DNA from: Mesorhizobium sp. 65-26
GTDB lineage: Bacteria; Pseudomonadota; Alphaproteobacteria; Rhizobiales; Rhizobiaceae
Direction of reading: 5' to 3'
Length of the DNA stretch: 64,000 nt
Assembly (NCBI GenBank): GCA_001899205.1
Contig: MKVL01000030.1
Coordinates: 62,001-126,000, forward strand
A program made the position numbers and the translations under genes. Position 1 is the first letter of the stretch. Each line of letters opens with the position of its first letter. Positions 8,551-17,148 of this stretch are shown here, piece by piece. The notes beneath the pieces are model-generated. The model saw only the letters and a list, made by a program, of their open reading frames with translations. It was not told the DNA's origin and made no database searches.

Positions 8551-9189
8551 ATGAACCAAACCGGATCGATCACGCTGTTCCAATATTGGAACCGGCTGCG
8601 TGATGGGCGCCCGGCACCGAAACGTTCGGAGGTCGAGCCCGCCGACATCAAGTCGCTGCTGGCGGATACCTTTATCCTGGAACGGGATACGCGCGGTGAA
8701 GCTGTGTTCCGCCTCGCCGGCACCAGACTTTGCGCCATCTATGGGCGCGAGCTGAAGGGCTTTTCGTTTCCCTCGCTGTGGCGGGAGAAGGATCAACGCC
8801 TTGTGTCGCGGCTCGTTCATGGCGTTTTCGAGCAGAAATCGGTCCTGCTCCTCACCTATGAGGGCATAAGTCGCCACCAGCGTTCCAACAACTTCGAACT
8901 GCTGGTCCTGCCGCTGGACGGCGGCATGGAGAGCCAGCGCTGCATCGGCGCCATCAGCACGGCGGAAAAGCCGTTCTGGCTCGGCGCGGATCCGATTGTC
9001 GACGCGCTGATCGACACGGTTCAGGTCGTCGATCCCGACAGGGAGCCGGCCTCCTTGCAAAGCCGTCCGGCGATCAGCGTTCCCTCGCTGGCGCCCACGG
9101 AGATCGAGGCGCCGGAACCGCTCCCGACGCTTGGCCACGCACGCCGTATCCGACACCTGGTGGTGTTCGACGGAGGCAAGGAAGAATAA
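8551..9189 (+). CDS. PAS-domain protein (PAS_5 family)
   Basis: The 212-residue protein resembles the alphaproteobacterial PAS_5 family (formerly DUF1457). The typical opening is LFQYWNRLRDGRPAPKRSEVEP, followed by FRLAGTRLCAIYGRELKGFSF and the LLVLPLDG segment of the PAS core, roughly residues 10-140. The remaining C-terminal part is low in structure. No kinase, GGDEF or other output domain follows, so it is probably a small sensor or adaptor. The ligand is unknown. It precedes the tandem PilZ gene in the same direction but with its own spacer. Confidence 0.82.
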   Translation: MNQTGSITLFQYWNRLRDGRPAPKRSEVEPADIKSLLADTFILERDTRGEAVFRLAGTRLCAIYGRELKGFSFPSLWREKDQRLVSRLVHGVFEQKSVLLLTYEGISRHQRSNNFELLVLPLDGGMESQRCIGAISTAEKPFWLGADPIVDALIDTVQVVDPDREPASLQSRPAISVPSLAPTEIEAPEPLPTLGHARRIRHLVVFDGGKEE

Positions 9190-9307
9190 CCCCAACTTCT
9201 AAACTTCCAACGGTCCGCTTTCCCCTTTGTTAACCTGCATTGTTGTAGTTGTTCGAGGAGATTCCTCGCGGCGTAGCGCAGGAATGCCAAGCGGGGTGTA
9301 GGCAGTC

Positions 9308-9925
9308 ATGAGGTCAGCGGCGATCGATTACGCGCCGTACCAGGCTGAAAGGCGTAACTTTCAGCGCGTCCGTGTGAAAATCTACGGACGTTTCATGCTT
9401 GAGGACCGCACCGAGCACCCCTGCCAGGTGGTGGACATGTCGCCCGGCAATGTCGCGCTTCGCACCGAACGCGTTGGCACGCCCGGCGAAAAGGTTATCG
9501 CCTATATCGACCACATCGGCCGCATCGAAGGTGTCGTGACCCGCACCTTGCAGGACGGCTTCGCCATGACGGTGATTGCGTCCGACCGCAAGAAGGAAAA
9601 GCTTGCCGCGCAGTTGACGTGGCTCGCCAACAAGCACGAGCTGGACTTGCCGGAAGATCGCCGTCACGAACGCGTGGCCCCGCGCAATCCGACCAGCGTG
9701 CTGCAACTGACCGATGGGCGGCAGTATCAGTGCCGTATCATCGACCTGTCGCTTTCGGGCGCTGCCATCGAGATCGACGTCAAGCCGGCCATCGGCGTCC
9801 AGGTCATGCTTGGAACCATGCGCGGCCAGGTGGTGCGCCATTTCGAGGATGGCGTCGCCATCGAGTTTGCCGTCATCCAGCGGCCTGAAACGCTCGATTC
9901 GGAATTCAACACGCCGCGTGCCTGA
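9308..9925 (+). CDS. Tandem PilZ-domain protein (predicted c-di-GMP receptor)
   Basis: The 205-residue protein contains two PilZ repeats. In the second, RxxxR is R118-R122 and the DxSxxG motif is D146-L-S148-L-S-G151, the canonical c-di-GMP-binding set. In the first, RxxxR is R16-R20 but the second motif reads DMSPGN (43-48) and lacks the final Gly, so binding there may be weak or lost. PilZ proteins couple c-di-GMP to motility, adhesion or polysaccharide output; the partner is not visible. It is the gene before a LapG-family proteinase in the same direction. Confidence 0.88.
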   Translation: MRSAAIDYAPYQAERRNFQRVRVKIYGRFMLEDRTEHPCQVVDMSPGNVALRTERVGTPGEKVIAYIDHIGRIEGVVTRTLQDGFAMTVIASDRKKEKLAAQLTWLANKHELDLPEDRRHERVAPRNPTSVLQLTDGRQYQCRIIDLSLSGAAIEIDVKPAIGVQVMLGTMRGQVVRHFEDGVAIEFAVIQRPETLDSEFNTPRA

Positions 9926-10241
9926 GCACGCTGTTTCGAGACATCCCCATCATTTCCACCGCGACCAGTCGGCTGCCCTCCGCCGCTGACAGCCGAGGCT
10001 GCCGTTCGTTGCAATTTTCCGGAGCCTCGCTACGGGTTGGCGACCTCGACGCCGCGCACAGTTAATGCGCAGTAAAAACAGCACCGACACGACCCGTTGG
10101 CGGGCATCAACAGTCCAGCGTTTCAAAGGTTAAAAATTTTAGATTTATTCTATTGGCGTTTTACTCAAAAACGACTTCGTCGCTTTGCGTCAAATAAATC
10201 GGGCTGTGTCACAGTCTCCTTAAAACGGGGAGACTAGAACA
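9926..10241. other. 316-base AT-rich intergenic region
   Basis: No gene is seen. Around 10125-10160 and 10180-10200 the DNA is much more AT-rich than the surroundings, consistent with a promoter region for the BTLCP gene, whose ribosome-binding site (GGGGAGA) lies at about 10227-10233. Confidence 0.5.
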
Positions 10242-10853
10242 ATGAATGCAATGAAGGGCAAGCTGTTGCTGGTCGCGGCAATAGCGCTGCAGTTCTTCGC
10301 TCTTGGCATTGCCCAGGCCAGCGGCCCGGTGTTCATGCACACCGGCGGGCGCACGACGCAGCCGGTCGGCCATTACGAATTCTGTCAGCGCATTCCGGCG
10401 GAATGTAACCAGCGGACGCCGAAGGGCGCGCCGATCGAATTGACCCGCAAGCTGTGGGCGACGATCGTCAACGTCAACAACTCGGTCAACACGCGCATCA
10501 AGCCGCGCACAGATCTCGAGAACTATGGCGTCGAGGAATATTGGGCCTATCCGGACAATGGCTATGGCGACTGCGAGGACTATGCCCTGGAGAAGCGCCG
10601 TGAGCTGATGGCCGCCGGCGTCCCGGCCGGCGACCTGCTGATGACTGTCGCTCGCCAGCCGAACGGCGACGGCCACGCTGTCCTGACGGTGCGCACCAGC
10701 CTCGGCGAGTTCATCCTCGACAATCTCGAACCCAAGGTCCTGTCCTGGATCGACACCGACTACACCTATCTCAAGCGGCAATCGGATACGAATTCCGGTG
10801 TCTGGATCACGATCAACGACGGCCGCGCCGACGCGGTCGCCAGCGTCCGCTGA
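10242..10853 (+). CDS. Exported transglutaminase-like cysteine proteinase (BTLCP / peptidase C93)
   Basis: The 203-residue protein has an N-terminal signal sequence (KGKLLLVAAIALQFFALGIAQA, cleavage near residue 26) and is expected in the periplasm. The catalytic triad of the BTLCP family is visible: Cys111 in GYGDCEDYAL, His145 in GDGHAVLTV and Asp160 in FILDNL. The family includes LapG, which releases surface adhesins under c-di-GMP control. Whether this copy has a LapA-like substrate is unknown, since no adhesin, LapD or GGDEF protein is in the window. An intrinsic terminator follows at 10914. Confidence 0.88.
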   Translation: MNAMKGKLLLVAAIALQFFALGIAQASGPVFMHTGGRTTQPVGHYEFCQRIPAECNQRTPKGAPIELTRKLWATIVNVNNSVNTRIKPRTDLENYGVEEYWAYPDNGYGDCEDYALEKRRELMAAGVPAGDLLMTVARQPNGDGHAVLTVRTSLGEFILDNLEPKVLSWIDTDYTYLKRQSDTNSGVWITINDGRADAVASVR

Positions 10854-10913
10854 CAAGCGACGGAAAACCCGGTCGAGTCCCCACCCTCCCCGTCCCCAAA
10901 CGACCGGGTCAAG

Positions 10914-10950
10914 GAGCCGGCCCCATCCCCGGGCCGGCTCCGCCTTTTTG
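10914..10950 (+). terminator. Intrinsic terminator of the BTLCP gene
   Basis: A perfect 10-bp stem, GAGCCGGCCC with GGGCCGGCTC, around a 7-base loop is followed by CGCCTTTTTG, 60 bases after the stop codon. Confidence 0.85.
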
Positions 10951-11094
10951 GCGATAGAAGAGATGAACCGGCGAAGGCTGCGGCCGGCGCGTATCGAACC
11001 GCTGCCAAAGGAGCCGACAGGACAAACCTATCGCGTCTTGTCGGGTCCCCGGGTGGGGCTTCGCTTTCAGCCAGCCCCTGTCCGAATAGCGCCG

Positions 11095-11622
11095 CTAGGC
11101 CTTCCGTAAGCCGGCCTTGAAACGCTTGCCATTGGCAACGTAATGCGCGGCCGAGGCACGCAGCCTCGCCACGGCGGCATCGTCGAGCGTCCTGATCACC
11201 TTGGCCGGAGATCCGACGATCAGCGAATTGTCGGGAAACTCCTTGCCCTCGGTGACGAGGGCGCCGGCGCCAACCAGCGAATTCCTTCCGATCCTGACGC
11301 CGTTGAGCACGATCGCGCCCATGCCGATCAGGCTGTTGTCGCCGATCGTGCAGCCATGCAGCAGCGCGCGATGGCCGATGGTGCACCCCTCCCCGATCGT
11401 CAGCGGAAAGCCGGGGTCCGTGTGCATGATGGTGTGCTCCTGCACATTGGTGTCGGCGCCGATGACGATCGGCTCGTTGTCGCCACGAATGACGACACCG
11501 AACCAGAAGCCGGCATTGCGGCCGACGCTGATATTGCCGATCAGCGTGGCGTCGGGCGCCACCCAATTGCTGTCCGCATCCTCAAAGGTCGGTGCCTTTC
11601 CGTCGATCGCATAGGCCGGCAT
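11095..11622 (-). CDS. Gamma-carbonic anhydrase family protein (left-handed beta-helix)
   Basis: The 175-residue protein has the hexapeptide repeats of the gamma-carbonic anhydrase / YrdA family from about residue 25 to 145. Metal-binding histidines are present in NVQEHTIMH and CTIGHRALLHG, and RGDNEPI carries the conserved Arg-Asp. Members are trimeric cytosolic zinc or iron proteins; only some show carbonic anhydrase activity, so the catalytic role is open. The C-terminal VGSPAKVIRTL followed by a short helix is typical. It is monocistronic. Confidence 0.88.
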   Translation of the reverse strand: MPAYAIDGKAPTFEDADSNWVAPDATLIGNISVGRNAGFWFGVVIRGDNEPIVIGADTNVQEHTIMHTDPGFPLTIGEGCTIGHRALLHGCTIGDNSLIGMGAIVLNGVRIGRNSLVGAGALVTEGKEFPDNSLIVGSPAKVIRTLDDAAVARLRASAAHYVANGKRFKAGLRKA

Positions 11623-11798
11623 ATCGTCGTCTCCAAATCGTCTGGCGCCGCACCGCGGCTCATGCCCCCCCGGGATCGCGACTACCCGGGCTTGGCGAAG
11701 CCCGTGTCATGGTCGGTATCAAGGGGCCAACCGCAACTACGTGATTCCGATGGAAGTTTGAATTTCACTTTCGCGGGCATCGCGACGCTTCGAGGTCA

Positions 11799-12119
11799 TC
11801 AGCCCGTTGTCGCCCAAGCCGCCGCGGCAAGCAGGACACGGCCAAGCGCGAGCAGCCAAACCAGGGCGGTGCAGCCGCATGACAGAAGCGCCAGCGTCGA
11901 GATACGCCCCTCCCGCCTTGCGTCCAACGCATCATTGGCAAGCATATAAGGGCCGGCGCAAGCGGTTGCGGCCAACGAGCGGACAAGGCGTGACGATGAC
12001 ACGTAGGGTTCCGCGAAGGCGATTTTGCGCCCCCAAACCAGTTCCATCGCCGACCCCGCCAGTCCGCAGGTCGTCAGGCCAACGAGGAAAGCAAAAAGGG
12101 CAAGCTCGAAACAGTCCAT
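11799..12119 (-). CDS. Small inner-membrane protein of unknown function (DUF6949-like)
   Basis: The 106-residue protein starts MDCFELALFAFLVGL at 12119, where GGAGGG is placed correctly upstream; the much longer frame extending to 12566 is rejected because it is antisense to the next gene. It has hydrophobic segments at about 5-24 and 78-102 with a polar middle (SSSRLVRSLAATACAGPYML). It resembles short rhizobial membrane proteins of the DUF6949 type. No function can be assigned. It is divergent from the gene at 12231. Confidence 0.65.
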   Translation of the reverse strand: MDCFELALFAFLVGLTTCGLAGSAMELVWGRKIAFAEPYVSSSRLVRSLAATACAGPYMLANDALDARREGRISTLALLSCGCTALVWLLALGRVLLAAAAWATTG

Positions 12120-12230
12120 CTTTACCCTCCGTTTACCATGAAATCGCACAGTTCGCGCAGTCAGGCAAACGCAAGAGCCGTGCCTGGACCCAATGTGCCG
12201 TTTGGAGACAGCGGTGGAGATCGAAAACCC

Positions 12231-12953
12231 ATGAGACAGGCGGCAACCGCCGATGCCACGGAACTGACTGTGGTCGACTCGCGGCTGATGAAGCGCGTCT
12301 TCTACGCCTTCGCGGCGCTCGCACTGCTTTCCGTGGCGATCAGCCTCGGCGGCAAATGGTTCGGTCGCTCGATCGCCATGGCGGGATATACAGACGACAC
12401 GACGCTGCGCCATGTCGTCATCGGCAACACCCTGATAGACGTGCCGGCGAACTTCATCCGTTTCGAGCAGGCGCGCCGCGATGGCTTCGCCAACCGCCTC
12501 GATCTTTATCTGCGCTATCCGCAGATGGACGGCTACAGCGACGCTTCGCGGGATGATTTCAACCATGCGGGCGCGAAGAACATCGTCTTTCTGTCCTTCG
12601 AGCAGCAGATCATGTCGCGCGACATGAGCGGGCGCTTCGGCCCGATCTACAGCGCGCTGATCGCGCAGCCCGGCGCTCCCGGTCCAGGCGGAACGGTGCT
12701 CTATGATTTCAATGAGAAGTCGGGCTATCTCAACGAAGTGCTGGCCGTGGCCGATCGGCCGGGCAAGGATCCCTTCGTGGCCCGCTGCCTGAGCGGGGCG
12801 AGTGCAGAGGAGTCCCTGGCGCCTTGCGAGCGGGACATTCTCGTCGGCGACGGCCTCAGCCTCACCTATCGCTTTCCGAGGGAATTCCTCGGCGACTGGC
12901 AGCGACTGGACGCCGCGGTGGCGGCCGAGGCGGGGCGCATGCTCAAGCGCTGA
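12231..12953 (+). CDS. Conserved hypothetical membrane-anchored protein
   Basis: The 240-residue protein has one N-terminal transmembrane anchor (about residues 23-42, VFYAFAALALLSVAISLGG) with the rest probably periplasmic. No known domain is recognised. Recurrent features are VIGNTLIDVPANFIRFEQ near residue 63 and LDLYLRYPQMDGY near 90. Two cysteines flank a loop late in the protein (CLSGASAEESLAPC). The start at 12231 follows GGAGATC; an in-frame ATG at 12138 is less likely. Divergent orientation to the small membrane protein may mean shared promoter control. Confidence 0.7.
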   Translation: MRQAATADATELTVVDSRLMKRVFYAFAALALLSVAISLGGKWFGRSIAMAGYTDDTTLRHVVIGNTLIDVPANFIRFEQARRDGFANRLDLYLRYPQMDGYSDASRDDFNHAGAKNIVFLSFEQQIMSRDMSGRFGPIYSALIAQPGAPGPGGTVLYDFNEKSGYLNEVLAVADRPGKDPFVARCLSGASAEESLAPCERDILVGDGLSLTYRFPREFLGDWQRLDAAVAAEAGRMLKR

Positions 12954-13013
12954 TTCACGGGCTCAGGAAATGCCGGCCGCACTGCTCATGCACGCGGCCG
13001 GCACGGAAGTTTA

Positions 13014-13217
13014 TCAAGCGAGATCGATGTCGAGGATCGCCATCGAGAAATTGTAGTCGCCGTCGTCCTCGTCCTTGAAGACGATGCCGAGGAATTCGTC
13101 GCCGAGATAGACTTCGGCCGAATCGTCCTTGCGCGGCCGCGCCTTCACCATGAGCTTGGGATTCTGAAAGACGCGCTTGAAATAGGCGTCCAGCTTTCTG
13201 ATTTCTTCCGGCTTCAA
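13014..13217 (-). CDS. DUF3126 family protein
   Basis: This 67-residue protein fits the short DUF3126 family: KPEEIRKLDAYFKRVFQNPK at the start and EVYLGDEFLGIVFKDEDDGD later, then a hydrophobic end. The start is a TTG at 13217, chosen because GGAG lies 9 bases upstream and the upstream reading frame has no coding character. It is followed downstream by the convergent hypothetical gene. The same strand carries cysE just upstream (169 bases away). No function is known. Confidence 0.78.
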   Translation of the reverse strand: MKPEEIRKLDAYFKRVFQNPKLMVKARPRKDDSAEVYLGDEFLGIVFKDEDDGDYNFSMAILDIDLA

Positions 13218-13385
13218 CAGCGTTCTCCGATTGTCGGTCTTGCTCGTCTGAACGCGCTTCTGGCACGTCGACAATGGCAATGTAAAGGCAAGCGGGCGTG
13301 GTTTCGGATCGCTATCCCCTTCACCTCGCGACACGTTGTTCGCATCGCTTTCGGCACGCAACGAAGCCTGCCGGCTGGTGGGAGA

Positions 13386-14234
13386 TCAGATATCGAAACT
13401 GACGACCTGGTCCATGTTCTGCGACGGCAGCAACTGGTCCATCTGCCGCGAAGGCCTGTCGCAGCCAGTCTCCCCCACGACGCGGGCCGGCACACCGGCA
13501 ACCGTCTTGTTGTGAGGCACCGGCGAGAGCACGACCGATCCTGCCGCGATCTTGGAGCAATGACCGATCTCGATGTTGCCGAGAATCTTGGCGCCAGCGC
13601 CGATCAGTACGCCGTAGCGGATCTTCGGGTGGCGATCGCCGCCGGCCTTGCCCGTGCCGCCCAGCGTCACGCCGTGAAGGATCGAAACGTCGTCCTCGAT
13701 GACGGCAGTCTCGCCGACGACCAGGCCGGTGGCATGGTCGATGAAGATGCCCTTGCCGATCCGAGCGGCCGGGTTGATGTCGGTCTGGAAGACCGAGGAC
13801 GATCGGCTCTGCAGATAGAGCGCGAAATCCTTGCGGCCCTGCTTCCAAAGCCAGTGCGCCAGCCTATGGGTCTGGATGGCATGGAAGCCCTTGAAATAGA
13901 GCACGGGCATGATGAAGCGGTCGCAGGCCGGGTCGCGGTCGAAATAGGCCTGGATGTCGGCGCGCACCGTCGCCGGCCACTCCTTGTCGTCCGCCAGCAT
14001 CGTCTTGAACGTCTGGCGGATGAGGTCCGCGCCGATGTCCTGGTGGTCCAGGCGCTCGGCAAGGCGATGAATGACAGCCTCCTCCAGACTCTCCTGGTTG
14101 AGGATCGTCGAATAGAGGAAAGCGGCAAGCAGCGGATCGCGATCAACCGCTTCCATCGCCTCGTCGCGGATCGAGCGCCAGATCGGGTCGACCGGCTGCA
14201 ATACGCTGGGACGGGGGATGCTGATGCTGTTCAT
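13386..14234 (-). CDS. cysE: Serine O-acetyltransferase
   Basis: CysE transfers acetyl from acetyl-CoA to L-serine, the first step of cysteine synthesis, in the cytosol. The 282-residue protein has the helical N-terminal SATase domain (DPIWRSIRDEAMEAVDRDPLL) and the left-handed beta-helix, with the signature GIFIDHATGLVVGETAVIED and then ILHGVTLGGTGK, which contains the catalytic Asp-His and His residues. The C-terminus ends in Ile, as needed for docking into cysteine synthase in the CysE-CysK complex. The ATG at 14234 is the only good start. Confidence 0.95.
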   Translation of the reverse strand: MNSISIPRPSVLQPVDPIWRSIRDEAMEAVDRDPLLAAFLYSTILNQESLEEAVIHRLAERLDHQDIGADLIRQTFKTMLADDKEWPATVRADIQAYFDRDPACDRFIMPVLYFKGFHAIQTHRLAHWLWKQGRKDFALYLQSRSSSVFQTDINPAARIGKGIFIDHATGLVVGETAVIEDDVSILHGVTLGGTGKAGGDRHPKIRYGVLIGAGAKILGNIEIGHCSKIAAGSVVLSPVPHNKTVAGVPARVVGETGCDRPSRQMDQLLPSQNMDQVVSFDI

Positions 14235-14357
14235 CGAGGTCGGGTCCTGCCGGCTGATGTGCTGTCAGCCTCCTATAGGCCAGATCATAGCACGGTTGAA
14301 CTCAATTTTCCTTAGTGCTTTGTCAAATGGATTTGGTTCGCCGATATTCAAGTGGCC

Positions 14358-14963
14358 ATGGAAAACGAAGCCTTGATCGACCAGACGGTGAAAAATGCCC
14401 TGCGCGCGCGCTATCAAGGCCCGGAGCGCCACTATCACGGGCTTGCCCATATCGAGGCGATGCTGGCGCTGGCGCGCGAGAACCGGGCCTTGCTTGACGA
14501 TTTCGAGGCCGTGGAGGCAGCGATCTGGTTCCACGATGCCGTCTATGACAGCCGCGCCAAGGACAATGAAGCCAGAAGCGCGATGCTGGCCCGGGAAATG
14601 CTGGCTGGCCACACCGATCCCGAGCGCCTCTCCCGTATCGAAGGCATGATCCTCGCCACCGCCACGCACGAACCGCCCGACCTCGGCGAAGCCCGCGCCG
14701 ACAGCGATGCCGCCCTGCTCCTCGACATGGACCTTTCGGTGCTGGGCGCCAGCCCCGACGTATTCGACGCCTATGAACATGCCGTGCGCCGCGAATACCA
14801 ATGGGTCGAGGAGGCCATGTGGCGCGCCGGGCGCTCGGCCGTACTGAAGAGCTTCCTTACCCGTCCTCGCATCTTCCAGACAGAACCCTTCCGCCAGCGT
14901 CTGGAGGCGCAGGCCAGGAAGAATCTCGAACGCTCGCTGCAAGCCCTGCAAGGCACCGTCTGA
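14358..14963 (+). CDS. Predicted HD-superfamily metal-dependent phosphohydrolase
   Basis: The 201-residue protein matches the COG4339 type of HD hydrolases. RHYHGLAHIE (24-33) and IWFHDAVYD (57-65, His59-Asp60) supply the metal ligands, and SDAALLLDMDLSVLG (about 115-129) carries the conserved late Asp. The substrate is unknown. The ATG at 14358 was chosen; a GTG two codons earlier is possible and no clear ribosome-binding site distinguishes them. It converges on the LysR gene. Confidence 0.85.
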   Translation: MENEALIDQTVKNALRARYQGPERHYHGLAHIEAMLALARENRALLDDFEAVEAAIWFHDAVYDSRAKDNEARSAMLAREMLAGHTDPERLSRIEGMILATATHEPPDLGEARADSDAALLLDMDLSVLGASPDVFDAYEHAVRREYQWVEEAMWRAGRSAVLKSFLTRPRIFQTEPFRQRLEAQARKNLERSLQALQGTV

Positions 14964-14982
14964 ACGGTCCTGCTGGAACGCG

Positions 14983-15909
14983 TCAGGGCTTGGCTGGCGA
15001 CTTCTGCCTCGCGGCAGACGAGCCGTCATAGAGCGCCTCCAGAAAGGCCTGCACCAGTGAGCTGTGGGCATCTGTCTTGCGATAGGCGACGCGGTGGACC
15101 GAGCTGAACGCATAGGCCCTCGGCCGGATGGCACGCATCTCGTCCCTCATCACCCAGGGGTCGGCGAAGTGACAAGGCAGGAAGCCGATGAAATGGCCCG
15201 ACAGGATCAGCATCAACTGCGCTTCCATGTGGACGACCGAGGCGCTCGCGCGCGGATGGCCGACGAGATAGAGATCGTCGAAATGCCGATAGCTGCGGAC
15301 GGAGAAGCGCGCGGCATCGATGGCCGCCTTGTCGATCCTTGAATCGGGCACGGCAAACAGCGGATGGCGCTGTCCGCAATAGAGAAGATGCGGCTCGCCG
15401 CAATAGTCGCGATAGATGACGCCAGGCGCCTTCTGCGACAACGGCCCTATGACGATGTCGCGGCCGCCGTCGGCAACCTGCTGCTCGAGTTCCGACGGCG
15501 TGCCGACCGACAGGTCTATGAACACGTCCGAATCCGGCCCCATGAAGCGGCCGAGCGCGTGCTGGATGCCCAGGTCGTCGCTTGTGAATACCCCGTCCGA
15601 CGTGCCGATCCTCAGCCGACCCGACAGGCTGCCGCTTGCCGCGCTGATGCGATGCCCGAAATCGTCGAGGTCGCGAAACAGCTTCTGGGCCGCGTCATAG
15701 GTCGCCCGGCCGACCTCGGTGAGGCGGAACTGCTTGCGGCCGCGGTGACAGAGCTGCGCGCCGATGCGCTTCTCCAGTTCGGCAAGATGCGTGCTGAGCG
15801 TCGGCTGCGACAGGTTCAACGTGATCTGCGCGGCGGCGAACCCGCCGCAATCGGCCAACGCCACGAAAACCCGCAACAACCGGATATCGATGTTGTCCAG
15901 CCGACGCAT
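14983..15909 (-). CDS. LysR-family regulator of the divergent guanidino/creatininase operon (predicted)
   Basis: The 308-residue protein has a LysR winged helix at the N-terminus (IDIRLLRVFVALADCGGFAA, then LNLSQPTLSTHLAELEKRIG) and a periplasmic-binding-fold effector domain from about residue 95. ATG 15909 follows AGGGGA, so the longer frame is rejected. It is transcribed away from the seven-gene operon starting at 16058, and a near-perfect 22-bp palindrome lies in the 148-base gap, the usual arrangement for a LysR activator. Effector identity is inferred only: probably the imported substrate or a breakdown product. Confidence 0.88.
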   Translation of the reverse strand: MRRLDNIDIRLLRVFVALADCGGFAAAQITLNLSQPTLSTHLAELEKRIGAQLCHRGRKQFRLTEVGRATYDAAQKLFRDLDDFGHRISAASGSLSGRLRIGTSDGVFTSDDLGIQHALGRFMGPDSDVFIDLSVGTPSELEQQVADGGRDIVIGPLSQKAPGVIYRDYCGEPHLLYCGQRHPLFAVPDSRIDKAAIDAARFSVRSYRHFDDLYLVGHPRASASVVHMEAQLMLILSGHFIGFLPCHFADPWVMRDEMRAIRPRAYAFSSVHRVAYRKTDAHSSLVQAFLEALYDGSSAARQKSPAKP

Positions 15910-15960
15910 GTTTTTTCCCCTGCCGGCGCATTCGCCTCGGAGACGCTCCGACGGCGGCAA

Positions 15961-15982
15961 CACATCGACATTATTCGATGTG
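15961..15982. promoter_or_regulatory. Inverted repeat, candidate LysR operator
   Basis: Arms CACATCGA and TCGATGTG are perfect 8-bp complements separated by CATTAT. The site is in the gap between the divergent LysR gene (15909) and the ABC substrate-binding gene (16058). Position and symmetry fit a LysR recognition site; binding is inferred. Confidence 0.55.
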
Positions 15983-16057
15983 TGGTTCTAAATAAACTCA
16001 TTTACACCAATGTTGAAAGCCGCGACGTTGCGTCAAACAAAACGTTGGGGAACAATC

Positions 16058-17050
16058 ATGAAATCAACCTTGGCCCTCGCCTTGTCCGCCGCGCTCGTGC
16101 TCGCCAGCGGGCAGTCCGCCTTCAGCGCCGACCAGATCCGCATCCTCGCGCCGACCTGGCTCGGCTTTGCCCCTGTCCACATTGCCTCCGATCTTGGCTG
16201 CTTCGCCAAGAAGGATCTCGACGTCTCCATCAAGTTCGAGGACGACCTGACCAACGTCATGGCGGCCATGGCGCGCGGCGACATCGAGCTGCAGATGCGT
16301 TCCGTGGGTGAATATCAGGGCCGTCCGCGCGATGCCTCGACGCCGGGCCTCATCATCGGCACCATCGACGAATCCGTCGGCGGTGACGGCGTCATCACCG
16401 ACGACAACATCAAGTCGGTCGCCGACCTCAATGGCAAGGTGGTCGCGGCCGAGCCCAACATCCCTGCCCGCCTGCTGCTGCAGATGGAGCTGAAGCAGGC
16501 CGGCCTGTCGCTGAAGGACCTGCAGATCAAGGACATCGCGTCGGCCGATACGGGCGCCGTTTTCGTCGATTCCTCGATCGCCGCGATCGCGACCTACGAG
16601 CCCTTCATGTCACAAGCGATCAAGGCGTCGACCCGACCCGGCGCGCGCATGCTGATCTCGTCCAAGGACCATCGCGGCATCATCATCGACGCGATCATCG
16701 CCCGAAACGACGACTTCAAGGCAAATCCGGACAAGTACACAAGGTTTCTCGGCTGCATCTACGAGGCCGTCGATTTCATCAAGGCCGAGCCGGACAAGTT
16801 CGCCGACATGGCGTCCAAGCATTTCGGCCTGACGCCTGAAGAGGTGAAGGACATCGTCAACGGCTCCCTCTCCTACACCACGCTTGCCGAGTCGCTCGCC
16901 TATATGGGCAAGGCCGGCGAGAAGGGCACGCTTCACGGCATCTTCGACACCGTCATGGAACTGAACCTGGAAAACGGGGCGGCCGACAACAAGCTGGTCG
17001 CGGCCGACCAGATCGACAATTCGGCGATCAACAAGGTGCCGGCGAAATAG
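16058..17050 (+). CDS. NitT/TauT-type ABC transporter substrate-binding protein
   Basis: The 330-residue protein has a Sec signal peptide (STLALALSAALVLASGQSAFS, cleavage near residue 23) and the NMT1/SsuA-like fold: TWLGFAPVHIASDLGCFAKKDLDV at about 33-56 and MAAMARGDIEL near 70. It captures the substrate in the periplasm for the permease and ATPase encoded directly downstream. Relatives bind taurine, sulfonates, nitrate, pyrimidines or small ureido compounds; the ligand here is not evident, but the downstream creatininase and ureohydrolase point to a guanidino compound. GGGGA precedes the ATG. Confidence 0.88.
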   Translation: MKSTLALALSAALVLASGQSAFSADQIRILAPTWLGFAPVHIASDLGCFAKKDLDVSIKFEDDLTNVMAAMARGDIELQMRSVGEYQGRPRDASTPGLIIGTIDESVGGDGVITDDNIKSVADLNGKVVAAEPNIPARLLLQMELKQAGLSLKDLQIKDIASADTGAVFVDSSIAAIATYEPFMSQAIKASTRPGARMLISSKDHRGIIIDAIIARNDDFKANPDKYTRFLGCIYEAVDFIKAEPDKFADMASKHFGLTPEEVKDIVNGSLSYTTLAESLAYMGKAGEKGTLHGIFDTVMELNLENGAADNKLVAADQIDNSAINKVPAK

Positions 17051-17148
17051 CGCCTCGCGCCAGCGCGTCGACCCTCAACGAGATCCAGTTCAGCGAGCAG
17101 GGCCGCCCGCGCGGCGGCCCGTGTTCTGATCATCCGGGAATAGCCTCC

